A DNA stretch of 64,000 nt from assembly GCF_027595985.1 (NCBI RefSeq), contig NC_073311.1, positions 52,677,292 to 52,741,291 on the forward strand, in the 5' to 3' direction. The stretch is from Sorex araneus (taxonomy: Eukaryota; Chordata; Mammalia; Eulipotyphla; Soricidae). This document shows, in pieces, positions 31,619 to 43,582 of this stretch (its first letter is position 1; the number at the start of each line of letters is the position of its first letter). The position numbers and the translations under genes are program-made. Under the pieces are notes generated by a model. That model was not told the DNA's origin. It was given only the letters and a program-made list of their open reading frames with translations, and searched no databases.

Positions 31619-31889
31619 ACCCCTCAATGTTTTTAAATGAGGGAAGCAAGTGTGTTCCTCAGGTCTCCTCAGGTGGGCTGCTTCAGGGATTCCAAGCCTG
31701 CTACAACCCTCTGGCTTGGCCATAGAGCTCTGGAACTTTTTCACTTCACAACACTGAAACGCGGAAACTGTGTTCACTGATTTCCCCTCCCCAACCCCAG
31801 CTCACCCCCTTTCTCCTTCCCGTTTCTACGATTTTGACTGAGTTTATTCCAGAGGCTTCATGAGAGTGGAATCTATGCAGGTTGTGGTG

Positions 31890-32093
31890 ATTTTTTTGTG
31901 TTGTTGTTGTTGGGCTGGTGTGCTCAGGGCCACACCTGGCTGTACTCGGGGCTTAACTCCTGGCTCTGTGCTCAGGGGTCCCCCCTGGTGGTACTGAAGG
32001 GATCATTTGCGTTGCCGGGGATCGGACCGGGGTCTGACTGGGGTTGGTGGCATGCAAGACAAAGCGCCTCCCTGTGCTCGCTCTCTCACCTCA
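31890..32093 (-). mobile_element. Old SINE
   Basis: GTTGTTGTTGGGCTGGTGTG tail side, GGGATCGGACCGGGGTC at the B box; insertions present. Confidence 0.7.
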
Positions 32094-32188
32094 TTCGTTT
32101 CTGTTTTGCTCTTTACCTTTCAGTGGAAGCTACACTGCATGATTGCATGATGGAAGTTTCACGTGTATCGTTGCTCAGAGAGTATTTA

Positions 32189-32362
32189 AAAAAATTTTTT
32201 TTGTGGCTACCTTGGCAGTGCTCAAAGTCTTACTCCTGGCTCTGTGCTCGGGGGTCACTCTTGGTGGGGATCTGGTAACCCAGTGGGGTGCTGGGGAAGA
32301 ACCAGGGTCTTGGCCAGAGTGGCCACATGCAAGGCAAGTGCCTCACCAACTGTTTTTGGCCA
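32189..32362 (-). mobile_element. Old SINE
   Basis: GTGGCTACCTTGGCAGTGCTC to CACCAACTGTTTTTGGCC; diverged. Confidence 0.7.
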
Positions 32363-34080
32363 CTTGCCTTTCCTTTTTCGAGGCTGTGTTCTATTCCACT
32401 GCGGGGTACGGGACCCCTTTTCTTTAACCCTGTCTTCTGTCAGTGGTCCTGTGTATCTCTTGCCTGTTGTGACTAAGATTTCCTCTGGTGGACACGGTTC
32501 TTCCAAATCACCTTTGGTGGGCTGCAGCCCCCCCCTTCTCTCTGGCGTAGGGGGCGGGGCCTTCTAGGGCCTCCGTCCTCTCTCAGCCAGGAGCAGCCAA
32601 GGTCACTGCTGCCCTGGGCAGCATCAGCTGGGACATGGGCAGCTGGGCCTGGAGGAGCCATGAAGTCCCGGGGAAAATCTCCCCTGATCTAGGCACCCGC
32701 AGAAGGCAGCATGGAACCCGATTCTCCAACTCTTGAGTTTGTTCACCCCGGGGAAGGTGGAGGCAGCCAGGGAGCTGTGGGAGTCAGCGGAAGGACGGGT
32801 GAATTTCCCCACAGCCTCTCACCCTGGCGCTTCGACGCCTCCACCCCGCTGAAGGGGGTTCAGTGTCAGCTGAGCCCCTCGCGTTGCTGGGCGGGGGGGC
32901 TCCCAGCGGCAGCTTTTCCTCCGTGAGTGCTGCTTCGAGGACGCCCTGGAGTTTGTCTTCCGAACAGAGCCCCTGGGTTTGTTACGGGATGCGAGGAAGC
33001 GACCAGCCCGTGTGCCGCTGGAGAGGGAGGAGTTGGGAGTTGACTCCGTTCCCACGCCGGGAAGGGGTCCCTGGCGTTGACCCCGTCCGCCTGCCAGGCC
33101 CAGCGTGTGAGACCCGGGGAGGCGGGGTTGGGATTTCTGAGCTTCCAGAAGCAGCCCTGGCGAGTGTTGCTTCCCGGGGCATCCCAGGACGGGCTGCTGC
33201 AGAGGCAGAGCGGCCCCGCGGCCTGTGGGTTAGAAACGAGAGTTTCTGTGGGCTGAAAACCGGTCCTTCAGCGTTGAGCTATCACCACAAATGCATGCTT
33301 TGCGCCCTTAATCTGCCTGGTGACCCTCTGTCCTTACGAGAGTGAAAACACACGGCCTTTGTGCTCCCGATCTGGAGTTCGTAGAGGCGGGCGGGCTGCC
33401 TGCGGGCGTTGGCAGGCCGGGGGAGGCAGACGGGGCAAGGCGTGCCCCTGCGTTGGCTCTGTGTGCCCTCCCCCTCCCCCCTCGACACGGGGCGTCTCTG
33501 ACTTCCTCAGTTCTCGGGGCCAGGCTGAGCATCCCTCGTGCCTGCCCCTCCCCTTCTCCTCCTCTTCCTCGGCCGCCTCATCCCGACCGACTTGAGCACC
33601 GCTGCCTGCCGGTCCCTGAGCCCCTCCCCTCCGCCTGCTCTGGTTAGTCTTCACGACTCCCAGGGGTGCACGTCTGTTCCCCCCGTTTACCAACAAGAAG
33701 CCCGAAAGTGGGGATGCTAAGCAAGGCCCCCTCCCCTGCCACATGCGGCCGGGTCGGGCACTCCCCAGCCCCCCCCCCTTGTTCCCAGTTCGGCCGTGTG
33801 CGCGGGCACCAAGGGGAACGCAGCACCTGGAATTGTGCAGAGCTGCTGTTCCCAGCGCCTGAATGTCCTTCCTGCTCTGTTCCCTGAAGGGGGCGGAGGG
33901 GTCGGAGTCGCCTGGTGCCGGGGACGTCCCGCCTCACCCTGGCCAGCCCTTCTGGTTCTCGTAGCTGTCCCGGTGTTCTCCCGGCCGTGCTCCGTCCTGC
34001 AGGAGTTTGTGTCTTGGGCACTTCCTGTTCTTCTCAGAACCCTCTCCACCTCTCTGCTCCTCACCCTTTTTCTCTCTCTC
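32363..34080. other. GC-rich intronic sequence without recognised features
   Basis: 1.7 kb with no SINE, L1 or long tandem repeat recognised and no supported exon. Confidence 0.4.
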
Positions 34081-34081
34081 T

Positions 34082-34245
34082 CTTTTTTTTGGGGGGGAGG
34101 GAGGGGTGCTGAGCACTCAGTGGTGCTCAGGGCTCTTCGTGCTCAGAGATTGTTCCGGGCTGAACCCCGGGGACTAGATGGTGCCAAGCCCGGGTCAGAC
34201 GCGTGCAAGGTCAGCATCCTGTCTGCTGTGCTCTCTCCGGCCCCT
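34082..34245 (-). mobile_element. Old SINE
   Basis: GTGGTGCTCAGGGCTCTTCG to GTGCTCTCTCCGGCCCC. Confidence 0.65.
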
Positions 34246-34878
34246 TCCCTCTCTGCCGCTCTCTCTCTCTCTCTTCCTTGGCCGGGTGGAGGAAGGCCAA
34301 GGGTCCTCTCACCTGCCCGGACTCAGCCCTTGGCCCATCTTGTGTCTTCCCGCGGCTTTGTTTTCCTGGAAAGTGCTCCTGCAACCCACGAGCGCCTTCA
34401 CCGTGCATTTGGTTCGCTTGGTACACAGCGTGGGTACCGCGTGAGCTCTAGGAGCCCATTTGCAGATCTCCTGCCACCCAGGATTCCCCCCCTCCCCCTT
34501 TTTCTCTCTCCTGCTGGCCTGTCCCCACCCGCCTGGTTCTGCGTGGGGAAACTTTCTCCTGCCTGGATTCTGAAAAGCTTCTGGGGAAGGGGCGGAGAGA
34601 GGGAAGGCAGCAGAGAGCGGCCAGGCCAGGCCAACCCGAGAGGGAGGAAGGGTGCAGAGTCCACGTTTCTCCCCAGGAAGAACTGTGTCCAGCGGCAGGG
34701 AAACTGCTTCCTGCCGTCACGACACTCGTGTAGACAAGCCAGAGTCAGAGTGAGCGATTCTGGCTGGGCAAGTATTTTCAGAGCATTCACAGATGTGGAG
34801 GGGAGTTGATGGAAAAGCCCACCGGAATTCGCAGAGCTGAGCTTCAGTTTTTCCGACTCAGACTTTTAACCCCCCCTC

Positions 34879-35053
34879 CTTTTTTTTTTTTTTTTAAATG
34901 CTACCCCCTGAACTGTGCTCAGGGCTTACTCCTGGATCTGTGCTCAGGGATCACTCTGGTGGGGCGTGGGGGACTATTTGGGGTGCGGAGATTGAGCCTG
35001 GGTTGGCATGTGCCCGCTAATTGTCGTACCTGCTGTACTGTGGCTCCGGCCCG
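34879..35053 (-). mobile_element. SINE, diverged
   Basis: T-run tail at 34879-34897, then antisense body to CTGTGGCTCCGGCCC. Confidence 0.8.
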
Positions 35054-35180
35054 AGTGTAATTTCCGAGGGTGACTGTGGCGTGAGCCGTGATGATGACAT
35101 CTGTGTTCAGGGCGGAATTTAAGAAGTGAGTAAAGCACACGGCGTGACTTAGAAAGTTCCGTAACAGAAGTAGGTGCTGT

Positions 35181-35340
35181 GGGGCTGGAGTGATAGTACA
35201 GCAGCAAGGCACTTGCCTTGCACATGGCTGACTTGGGTTTGATCCCTGGCACCCTGTATGATCCCCCGAGCACTGCTAGGAGTGACCGCTGAGCATCTCG
35301 GGATGTGACCTAACCCCCATCTCCCCTCCACACACAAAAA
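35181..35340 (+). mobile_element. SINE, diverged
   Basis: GGGGCTGGAGTGATAGTAC head, diverged body and CACACACAAAAAG tail. Confidence 0.85.
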
Positions 35341-35351
35341 GAAGTAGGTGA

Positions 35352-35530
35352 GGGGCTGGAGCAATAGCACAGTGGGTAGGGCGTTTGCCTTGCATGCAGC
35401 TGACCCGGGTTCGAATCCCAGCATCCCGTATGGTCCCCCGAGCACCGCCAGGAGTAATTCCTGAGTGCATGAGCCAGGAGTAACCCCTGTGCATCGCCAG
35501 GTGTGACCCAAAAAGCAAAAAAAAAAAAAA
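35352..35530 (+). mobile_element. SINE, full length, young
   Basis: Perfect target-site duplication GAAGTAGGTGA at 35341-35351 and 35531-35541; it inserted at the tail end of the preceding SINE. Confidence 0.95.
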
Positions 35531-35554
35531 GAAGTAGGTGATGTAAAATGACTT

Positions 35555-35706
35555 TTTTTTTTTTCCCCTTTCTGGTTTTTGGGTCACTCTTGGCAGTGTC
35601 GAGGAGTCGCTTCTGGTGTTGTCCCAGGCATCGTATGTGGCGCTGACGCTTAAGTGGGGACGGTCGCACACAAGGCAGGCACCCCCGTGCTGTCTCGCTG
35701 CTTCCA
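35555..35706 (-). mobile_element. Old SINE
   Basis: T-run, GGTTTTTGGGTCACTCTTGG, then diverged to GTCTCGCTGCTTCC. Confidence 0.65.
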
Positions 35707-35731
35707 GGAATAAGCTTTAAAAGGTGAAGAT

Positions 35732-35915
35732 TGGGGATCAGAGCAGCAGCACAGCAGGGAGGGGGCCGCCCTTGCATGTGGCTGGCCTGGGTTCCATCTC
35801 CGGCACCTCGTATGGCCCCGCCGAGCCCACCAGGCGTGATCCCTGAGCACAGAGCCAGTAGTAGTAAGCCCTGAGCACCGCCAGGTGTGGCCCCCGAACT
35901 GAAAATAAATAAAAG
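35732..35915 (+). mobile_element. SINE, diverged
   Basis: GGGGATCAGAGCAGCAGCAC head, tail AAATAAATAAAA. Confidence 0.8.
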
Positions 35916-36659
35916 GTTCAGTCGGTCAGGTGCACAGCTGTCTGTGAGAGACCCTGGCCAGCAAGCCCTGGGGAGAGTCCTGCGGTAAGCCTGCCCGCAC
36001 ACGGATGCTCCTTGGGGACCGTTTTCCCTGCGTCCACAGGAGTCGGGCGCTCATTTCCCAAAGGTGCTGAGAAGGACTCAGCGTCCTATTGTGGTGCTGG
36101 CCACAGACACTGCTCGTGACAGCAGCGTGGCCGTGGGGTCATTCCCGTCACCTCTGTTCAGACGGGCATTTGCATGTGATTCTGTCCCGTGTTGCCCGTG
36201 GGTTCTTGGCTGTAAGCTGGTTTCCGTAAGTGCCTCCCAGAGTGGGCCTGTGCGGTACTTCCTCTCCATCCCTTCTCCCCGGCGCAGGGGTGGGGGGAGG
36301 GGGGAGGGGGAGGGGTGATATTGGAGCAATGTGGGGGGGTCGAGAGGAGAAGGCTTGTAGCTCCTGGAGCAGTGGGGGTGGGCTTTGTGTCTGCTCACTT
36401 AAGCAAGGTCCATTTTCCAAGGGGGCCCCCCGAGTTGTGTTTTTTCTCCTTTTTTTTTCTGAAAAGAAGGTGGTTAGCCAGATCAGCCGGGGAACCGCTG
36501 TCTGGCGAGTGGTGCGCTGTCTGGCGAGTGGTGGCCTGCAGAGGACAGGTCCAGTCTTGCATCCTGCTGGGGGATGGGGGCGGGGGTGAGTGGGATCCTG
36601 TTTCCCAGGTTGGAATTCCTTCAAATCCATCCTGACCCTCTCAGCTCCTCTCCCGGGGC

Positions 36660-36700
36660 AGTGAGGAAGAGAGATGTGGGGGGGGGGGGGGGGGCTGGTG
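36660..36700 (+). repeat. G-run
   Basis: About 17 consecutive G from 36677, surrounded by G-rich DNA. Confidence 0.9.
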
Positions 36701-36778
36701 GGGTGGGGAGGCTGGTGCAGGGCCTCGCCCTGTAGTTATTTATTCATTTATTTAGTCTACCGAGGTGGAAGGGAACCA

Positions 36779-36912
36779 TCCCCCTCCCCCCAATCCCCGG
36801 AGTCACGCCCCTGTGGCCGCAGGCTCCAGCACTGCTGGGGCCCTTCAGTGCCAGGGATTGAACAGGGGCTCGCCACATGCAAGGACCCCCTCGACTCTCT
36901 CTCTGACCTGCA
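36779..36912 (-). mobile_element. Old SINE fragment
   Basis: CAGGGATTGAACAGGGGCTCGC and CATGCAAGGACCCCC recall the antisense head; weak. Confidence 0.45.
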
Positions 36913-37514
36913 TACGGATTTTTTTTTTTCCTTTTAAGTCCCATCCCTCTCCCGGCCTGAGGGGGTGGAGCCCTGTGCTGCTCTGCCTCCTTCATGTGTC
37001 CGAGTGCACGGAGGTGGGGACGCGGGTGGGCTTGGCTTTCATGCACACACGGCAGATTCAAGTTGTGGCTGAATTGAGTCCACCGAGTGTCCCGATCGGA
37101 TCCTGGCGCCCCACGCTGGCCGCTGCCCAGCACGCCTGCCGACGCCCCATTGAGTGTCCCGGGCCGGGCTCGCGCCCGAGCTCTGATGTGACGTGGATGG
37201 AATCGCAGCCATAGGAGCCACGAGCCCGGAGCCCCACTTGCATCTTACAGTGACTTATTCTTAGGAAAAGCAATGACGGCCCTGAGTAAGTGTCCAGGGA
37301 TGAAAGAAGGTGGGTGGGGTGGCGCGGTAGGAATAGCCCCTCCAAAGGAAGGCCTGGAAGGAGCTGCACGGGGGCTCCCCCCAGCGCTATTATTCGGACC
37401 TATCCAGGGGTCCGCTTGTTTATGCAGATGCTCATTATTTGGGAGCAGAGCGGAATCCTGAAAGGGAGCGTCGTCTGTTCTTGGGACTGCCTTGGTGGCC
37501 TGACACAGTTCCGT

Positions 37515-37515
<1 letters not shown>

Positions 37516-37564
<49 letters not shown>
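37516..37564 (+). repeat. (TG)n microsatellite
   Basis: About 24 TG units ending in CGCGCA. Confidence 0.95.
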
Positions 37565-37571
<7 letters not shown>

Positions 37572-37887
37572 TCCCAGTGTCCAGGGCCAGCAGGCGTGGG
37601 GATGCTCGGTGGATTCGAATCCAGAAGCAGTTGAAGAAGCCAGAGGGGTCAGTAGCTATGAGGGCCTGAGCTCTGGCTCCTGGATTGTCCTTGGTGTAAG
37701 GGTGGTGACCAGAGTGGGCCCGGTGGAGGGAGGGCACATGCACTGCCTCTTCCTCCCAGATCAGGAGGCCGCTGTGGGCCCCAGGGAGCGAGGTTCGCAG
37801 TGGGGAGAGACCAGGGGGCGTCCGCTCAGTTGTCTCCTGCCCCCCAAAACCGGTGGGTCATGATGGGGCAGGCTCACTACCGTTTTT

Positions 37888-38170
37888 CTTTTTTTTTTTT
37901 CATCTTGTTATTTCATAAAGTAGTTCACAATATTTGATTACGTTTAATATTCATTCAAGCATCAATTCTACCACCGTGACACCTTCCCACCACCATATTT
38001 CGGGTGTTTCCATCCAGAACCCCAGTCCCTGCCCCAAAGTGGAACTGAAATGATGTACTATTTCACTCTAAGGTTGGTTGCCTTCTACTTTGAATCCCAT
38101 CGAATGTGGCGCGGTACTCTTGGTCCTTGGGTCCGGTGGTCCTGTGAAGTGTCGTGTGGCTGCATTTGCG
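37888..38170 (-). mobile_element. L1 3' end, antisense (older subfamily)
   Basis: T-run, then TTCATTCAAGCATCAATTC, CCACCGTGACACCTTCCCACC and the TGGTCCTGTGAAGTGTCGTG end, the same order as 42780-43010. Confidence 0.6.
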
Positions 38171-39080
38171 GCTGTGCGGTCCAGGAAAAGGTTGACTCAC
38201 GGGTGAGGCTCGACCCGAGCTTGCGGAGAGCGGCCGCGCGCGGGGTGGCCGTTGAGAACTGGAGCGTTTTGGCTGCCGGGGCTGGGACCTTTGGGGGTGG
38301 GGAGGGGTCTCACCCGTCCCCCTCTGGGGCACCCTGAGTGAATCAGCCTGGCGCCGGGGCTGCTGCCGTTGTTGGGAGCCTTCCCTGGGGAAGGGGGCGG
38401 GGAACCCCGGTTCCACTGACTTCCCAAAGCACCGAGGCCGCGTCTCGTGGCCTTCCCGGAAGAGCTGTAGCTGGAACTCAGCCCCGTAATTACAAAGCGC
38501 CCAGCCCCCACAGAGCCGCCTGCGTGTCCCCCAAGTGACTCCTGCTGCTTGCTCCTGAGTCAGAGTATGGGTTCAGGAGGTCGTGGGTCAGCAGGGAGAC
38601 CAGGAAGAAAGGGGGAGGGCTCGGGTGGGCCCTCTGGGCACGGCAGTGGGGTTAAGTCCAGGCCAGGTGACAATTAGCAGGAGTCTCGTCCCCAGCCCTG
38701 TCATGAATAGTCGGTTCTGTGGCTAGCTCTGCACGGGGGCGGCTGGAGGCGGGGACCCAGAGGTAAGATGGGCTGGGCTAGGGGGGTGGGGGGGTCCCGA
38801 GACCCTGCCTGACTGCGGAGCTGGAGCAGGGAAGGAAGGGCCTGTCCACCCGAGTCTGTCTTCTCCTTATGGTACTTCCAGGCCTTTTTCCTCCCCCTCC
38901 CCCAAGGCTCCCCGCGTGGCGTCTGACGGAGCCAGGTGCTCCAGCCACAGAGAGCCCCGGGGCCCGGGGTGCCCAGCACAAAGGGAGAGCTGTCTCCTGG
39001 GCAGGAGAAATGGACACCAGGAGGGTTGGCACCCTGGTCCGTTCGGTGGCTGCTCTCTCCCCCTTTGCTCCGGAGAAGTG
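38171..39080. other. GC-rich intronic sequence without recognised features
   Basis: No repeats or exons recognised. Confidence 0.35.
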
Positions 39081-39084
39081 GGTG

Positions 39085-39289
39085 ATTTTATTTTATTTAT
39101 CTTTTTAAAATATGAAAAGATATTTTTATACTTTGGGTCACACCCGGCGATGCACAGGGTTACTCCTGGCTCATGCACTCAGGAATTACTCCTGGTGGTG
39201 CTGGGGAGACCATATGGGATGCTAGAATCGAACCTGGGTTGGCCACGTGCAAGGCAAACGCCCTACCCGCTGTGCTGTCACTCCAGCTC
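39085..39289 (-). mobile_element. SINE
   Basis: AT-rich expanded tail (39085-39134), antisense body complete. An unrelated T-run follows at 39293. Confidence 0.9.
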
Positions 39290-39429
39290 TGATTTTTTTT
39301 TTTTTTTTTTTTGGTGGGGGTGGATGAAAAGTCTCCCAGGCAGCGTGTTGGCGGCCTGGGATTGCTGTCCTGCCATTCTCTGCCACCTTGACCAGTGGGT
39401 CAAAGTGAGGGCTTGAGGTTGTAGTGCTG

Positions 39430-39645
39430 CTCAGGCCTGGAGGTGCTCTCCTGTGACCTGGAGGTGCTCCTGGGACCTGGGGGTGCTCCTGGGGCCTGGG
39501 GGTGCTCCTGGACCTGATATAGCTCTTGGGACCTGGCGGTGCTCCTGGGTCCTGGCGGTGTTCCCGTTTTGGGTGGTGCTGCCGGGCCTGGCTGTGCTGG
39601 GAATTACTGACCCAGGCCAGCCTGGTGGTGCCCACCCAGTGATGC
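39430..39645 (+). repeat. Minisatellite of about 20 bp
   Basis: GGTGCTCCTGGGACCTGGG-type units recur about ten times with drift. The GGTGCTCCTGG core resembles part of the antisense SINE body. Confidence 0.8.
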
Positions 39646-40189
39646 TCAGGCCACGAGGTCCCAGGATCTTCCTAGTCGCACGCACAGGAAGGCACGTGCC
39701 TTAATCCCTTCCCGGCTTCCCCGCTGAGGCCGGGTGATGAGGGACCAAACAAGGAAGCGCTGGAGTGGGTTTGACCGGGAGCCCCGGGACCACACGCTGC
39801 TGAGCGGCCCTGACAGACAGTCGTGGCCTGGGGGGCTGGGTGTGGTCACAGGTCCCCGAGCGCCTGTGGAGCTAGTGCCCCGGGAATGGCCTTCGCACGG
39901 GGCTCTGCTGTCTGGGTAAGTCTCTTGCCCCCCGTCTTGGGGACCCGACTGAGCCGATGTGGCTGGTGACGTCTCAGGATCTCCTGGCAGGCTGCCAGCT
40001 CCTTGCCGCCCCGTCCTTGCCCCCGTCTGCCTTCTGACGCCGCCACCTCTGGGCGAGGTGGAAGCAGAGGCCGCAGGGGCTGGGAGGGCAGAGGGCTGCC
40101 CGAACCTTCCCTGGGGGGGCAGAGGAGCAGAGACTTGCCCTGAGCATGCATGGGCGGGGCGGGGAGGGCACCCCCGCCTCACCTGCTCC

Positions 40190-40285
40190 CTCATTCACTC
40201 GCATACTCACTCATTCTCTCCCTCACTTATTTGCTCACTCATTTGCTCATTCACTCGCTCACTCATTCGCTCGCTCACTGGTCAG
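40190..40285 (+). repeat. (TCAC/TCGC/TTTGC)n tetranucleotide array, short
   Basis: CTCACTCATTCGCTCGCTC-like units over about 95 bases; same vocabulary as the larger array at 41466. Confidence 0.9.
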
Positions 40286-40637
40286 CTGGCACAAGCCAGC
40301 GGGGGGTCAGGCCAGGTTCACGCTTGGAGAATGTTGGCGGCTCGGGAGAGTGCAGAGACGATCCCTCAAGTCCTTTTTTCTTTTCCTGGTCAGCAGGAGG
40401 GGATCGTGAAGGTAGTAAAGCTGGGAGGAGCGTCCTGGGGTCCAGTTAGGTCTCAGGCTGGGCACCTAGTGGCATCAGGGGGGGTCTGTACCTCCATGGC
40501 AAGACACTTACTCATGCCCCAGGGTTGCCCCAGCATCGGGGCAGAGCTAGACCCGGGACTTAGGCCTCTGTCCGCAGAAGATGGCTTTTCCCAGATGGCG
40601 TCTGCCTGCAGACATGTGTCGAGATGCCGAGTGATGC

Positions 40638-40638
<1 letters not shown>

Positions 40639-40673
<35 letters not shown>
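40639..40673 (+). repeat. (TG)n microsatellite
   Basis: About 17 TG units. Confidence 0.95.
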
Positions 40674-40675
<2 letters not shown>

Positions 40676-41063
40676 GTGGCCAGCCAGTGGGCCCTGCCAG
40701 CCCCAGAGGGGTGTCTGTGGCAGAGGTGTGGGTGGGTGAGTCTTCCTTCACACCCGGGTCCCGGGACACGGAGTTCGCAGCGCGTCTGGTTCTGATGCGG
40801 GCGCGTGGCCGGGAGCCCTGCTCGGTGGTTCCGGTTCCCCCGCCTGACGGGTGGACACCGACCGGCCGGCTCAGTTCCCCGGCAGATTGCGGGGAAGAAC
40901 TGACTGTAGCGCTGCCCGTGGGCTGGCCGGCCTCTGCTGACACTTGGTCACTGCTGTCCCCTGTTCATAGGGTTCTCGTCTCTTACTCCTCTTGGCGGTG
41001 CTCTCCCTGCCCCGGGCACAGCGGGACAAGTGTCGGCGTGGCTGGCTGCCGAGGTGGGGGTTT

Positions 41064-41065
<2 letters not shown>

Positions 41066-41117
<52 letters not shown>

Positions 41118-41175
41118 TCTCTCTCCCTCTGCCTCTCCCTCTCCCTCTCCCTCTCCCTCTCTCTCTCTCTCCCCC
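41066..41175 (+). repeat. (TC)n and (TCCC)n polypyrimidine array
   Basis: CT dinucleotides, then CCCTCT units; strand-asymmetric, H-DNA-prone. Confidence 0.95.
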
Positions 41176-41465
41176 ATCGAGGCCCTCTCTGCGCGTGTGG
41201 GGCAGCCGTGTTAGACTCGGGGTGCGGAGGGGGGACTCCACTCTCCGCCCTTTGCTCACGGGGGGACATCAGTGGCCTCATCACGCGGGCGTGCGCTGGG
41301 CGATGGCTCCGCACCGCCAGGCCTCAGAGGAAGCTTTCTCGGGTCCCCCGAGGGCCGAGCTTTAAGCTCCCAGCGCTGAAGGGGCTTCATCGCTGTGTTT
41401 TGGGGGTGCGGAGGGGCACTGGCTTGAGTCCCGCCCAGGAGCCCCAGCCTCAACCAAGAAGCTTC

Positions 41466-41960
41466 ACTTGCTCACACACTGGCTCACTCGCTCACTCACT
41501 CATTCACTCACTCATTCACTCACTCGCTCACTCATTCGCTCATTCACTCATTCGCTCATTTACTCACTCATTCGCTCCCTCATTTACTCCCTTGCTCACT
41601 CACTCGCTCACTCACTCATTCACTCCCTTACTCATTCACTCCCTCACTCATTCACTCACTCACTCACTCACTCACTCACTCACTCACTCACTCACTCATT
41701 CGCTTCTTCCCTCCCTCACTCACTTGCTCCCTCCCTCCCTCCCTCGCTCCCTCACTTATTCGCTCCCTCCCTCCCTCACTCACTCACTCATTCACTCACT
41801 CATTTGCTCATTCACTCACTCACTCGCTCCCTCACTCATTTGCTCACTCACTCATTTGCTCTCACTCACTCGTTCACTCACTCTCATTCATTTGCTCATT
41901 CACTCGCTCATTCATTCCTTCACTCATTTGCTCCCTCACTCACTCGCTCCCAAACCCATT
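41466..41960 (+). repeat. About 495 bp (TCAC)n-type array
   Basis: CACTCACTCATTCACTCGCTC-like units with CCCTC and TTTGC variants. The whole array is in a TNACTNAC-like register on one strand. Ser/His/Leu-rich frames are artefacts. Confidence 0.95.
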
Positions 41961-42264
41961 GCTCTTGAGTCCTGTTGTCTCATCACCGCCTCGAGGGGAA
42001 AAGGGCTCCCATATCCTCCGTGTCCTTTCACCTGTCCCGAGGAGCTTGGCTTGGGCTTCTGTGCAGCTCCCAGGTGCACCCTGAGGTTCCTGGGGACCTC
42101 CGTTCCCTCTGGCAGTTTGTAGGGGGTGCGCCCGAGTGGGGTGACCTGCTGGGGAGGCCCCTGAGCTGCCAGGACAGGCTGCGGTCAGCCTCCCCCTGGC
42201 TGGGAAGCGAATACTCTGTGGAAGGGTTTGGGGGGCCCTGGGGACACCGGCAGTGTCTCCTTTT

Positions 42265-42370
42265 TCTATTTATTAAAATGCTGTGATTTACGGAGTTGTT
42301 AATTAGACAGTTGTTTCAGGCATTTAGCTTTCCAGCACCACCAGCGGGACCTTCCCTCCACCAACCCCAG
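42265..42370 (-). mobile_element. L1 3'-end fragment, antisense
   Basis: TTTATTAAAATGCTGTGATTTACGGAG and AGCTTTCCAGCACCACCAG recall the older L1 3' end at 42780. Confidence 0.4.
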
Positions 42371-42765
42371 CCTGCCCCTTAGGTACATAAACACATTTCC
42401 TTTCTATTGCTTATTCCAACAGTACTTTGAGAAATGGCAAATGGAATGGTCAGAAAATAGGTCAGTAAGAGCCAGCTTGTGACGACTGTGTGATTTTGAC
42501 CTATGTCATCCTATTGACATCCTATTTCATTTTCCTATAAATGAAAACCATTTAATAAATAAAAATGCCTGTTCTCATTTCCATAGACGTGTCTTCAACT
42601 CTGGAATATAAGGTATACATTTTATTAAATTTTATTTGATATTTGGATCTTGTTAGGGTCATACTCATGCCTCACCTATCAGTAATAAAGCTTTTCCAAA
42701 TAATTCTGTGCTAATAAATTTTGGAGTTTCCATAAAATAGGCAAGGCCTACATATGTAATTTTTT
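42371..42765. other. AT-rich pocket without recognised features
   Basis: Unusually AT-rich for this intron; nothing recognised. Confidence 0.35.
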
Positions 42766-43110
42766 TCCTCTGCCCTTTGTATAAACACTGTGGTTTGCAA
42801 AGTTGTTCATGATGATTTGCTACAGGTATTCAGTCTTCCAACACTAATCCTACCACCATTGCACCTTCCCACCACCGTTGTCCCCAGTTTTCCCAAACTG
42901 GTGGTGTCTCTGTGTCCAGAGAGACGCCACAAGCAACATCAGTCTGGTCTCTGGTCAACTAGTTAGCTGTGGTCACATTGGTCCTGTGCTCTGTCATGTC
43001 CCTTCAAACCACAGTTTCCAAGAATCCAGGGGCAGCACGGAGGAGCACTGGGTGCGGATGTCAGTACTGGGTGCAGCTGACATCTGAGGACTGGATTTTG
43101 GAAGGGCCAT
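42766..43110 (-). mobile_element. L1 3' end, antisense (older subfamily)
   Basis: CACTGTGGTTTGCAAAGTTG, CACCATTGCACCTTCCCACC and GGAGCACTGGGTGCGGATGTC in order. Confidence 0.65.
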
Positions 43111-43220
43111 AAATAGATTATTACCCAGCACCTTGGGGGTGTTAGCAGGTGGGGTGTGAAAGTGTCTCCCCTGATCTGGTCCATCAAGGTGATGCCCCCA
43201 TAGTGCAGCTTCAGAGTAGT

Positions 43221-43225
43221 TGGCC

Positions 43226-43269
<44 letters not shown>

Positions 43270-43338
43270 GTGTGTGTGTGGTGCGTGATGGTGATCTTTT
43301 GGAACGTTCTCTCCTGTGTTAGCCGCCTCTCCAAGCCG

Positions 43339-43380
<42 letters not shown>

Positions 43381-43460
43381 CACATGATGGTGAGTGGCCT
43401 GAAGAGATCTGTGTGTGTGTGTGTGTGTGTGTGGCACATGATGGTGAGTGGCCTGAAGAG

Positions 43461-43524
<64 letters not shown>

Positions 43525-43582
43525 TGTGTTGGTGATCTTTTGGAACGTTCTCTCCTGTGTTAGCCGCCTCTCCATGCCGGGC
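43221..43582 (+). repeat. GA and GT arrays with two duplicated single-copy blocks
   Basis: (GA)n at 43229-43265. The block GGTGATCTTTTGGAACG...CCGGG occurs at 43290-43340 and 43531-43581. GGCACATGATGGTGAGTGG...AGAGAT occurs at 43379 and 43432. (GT)n runs fill the gaps. Confidence 0.95.

Noticed and set aside
40992-42122. A 376-codon Ser/His/Leu-rich frame
   Set aside because: Translation of CT and TCAC arrays, no protein-like composition outside them.
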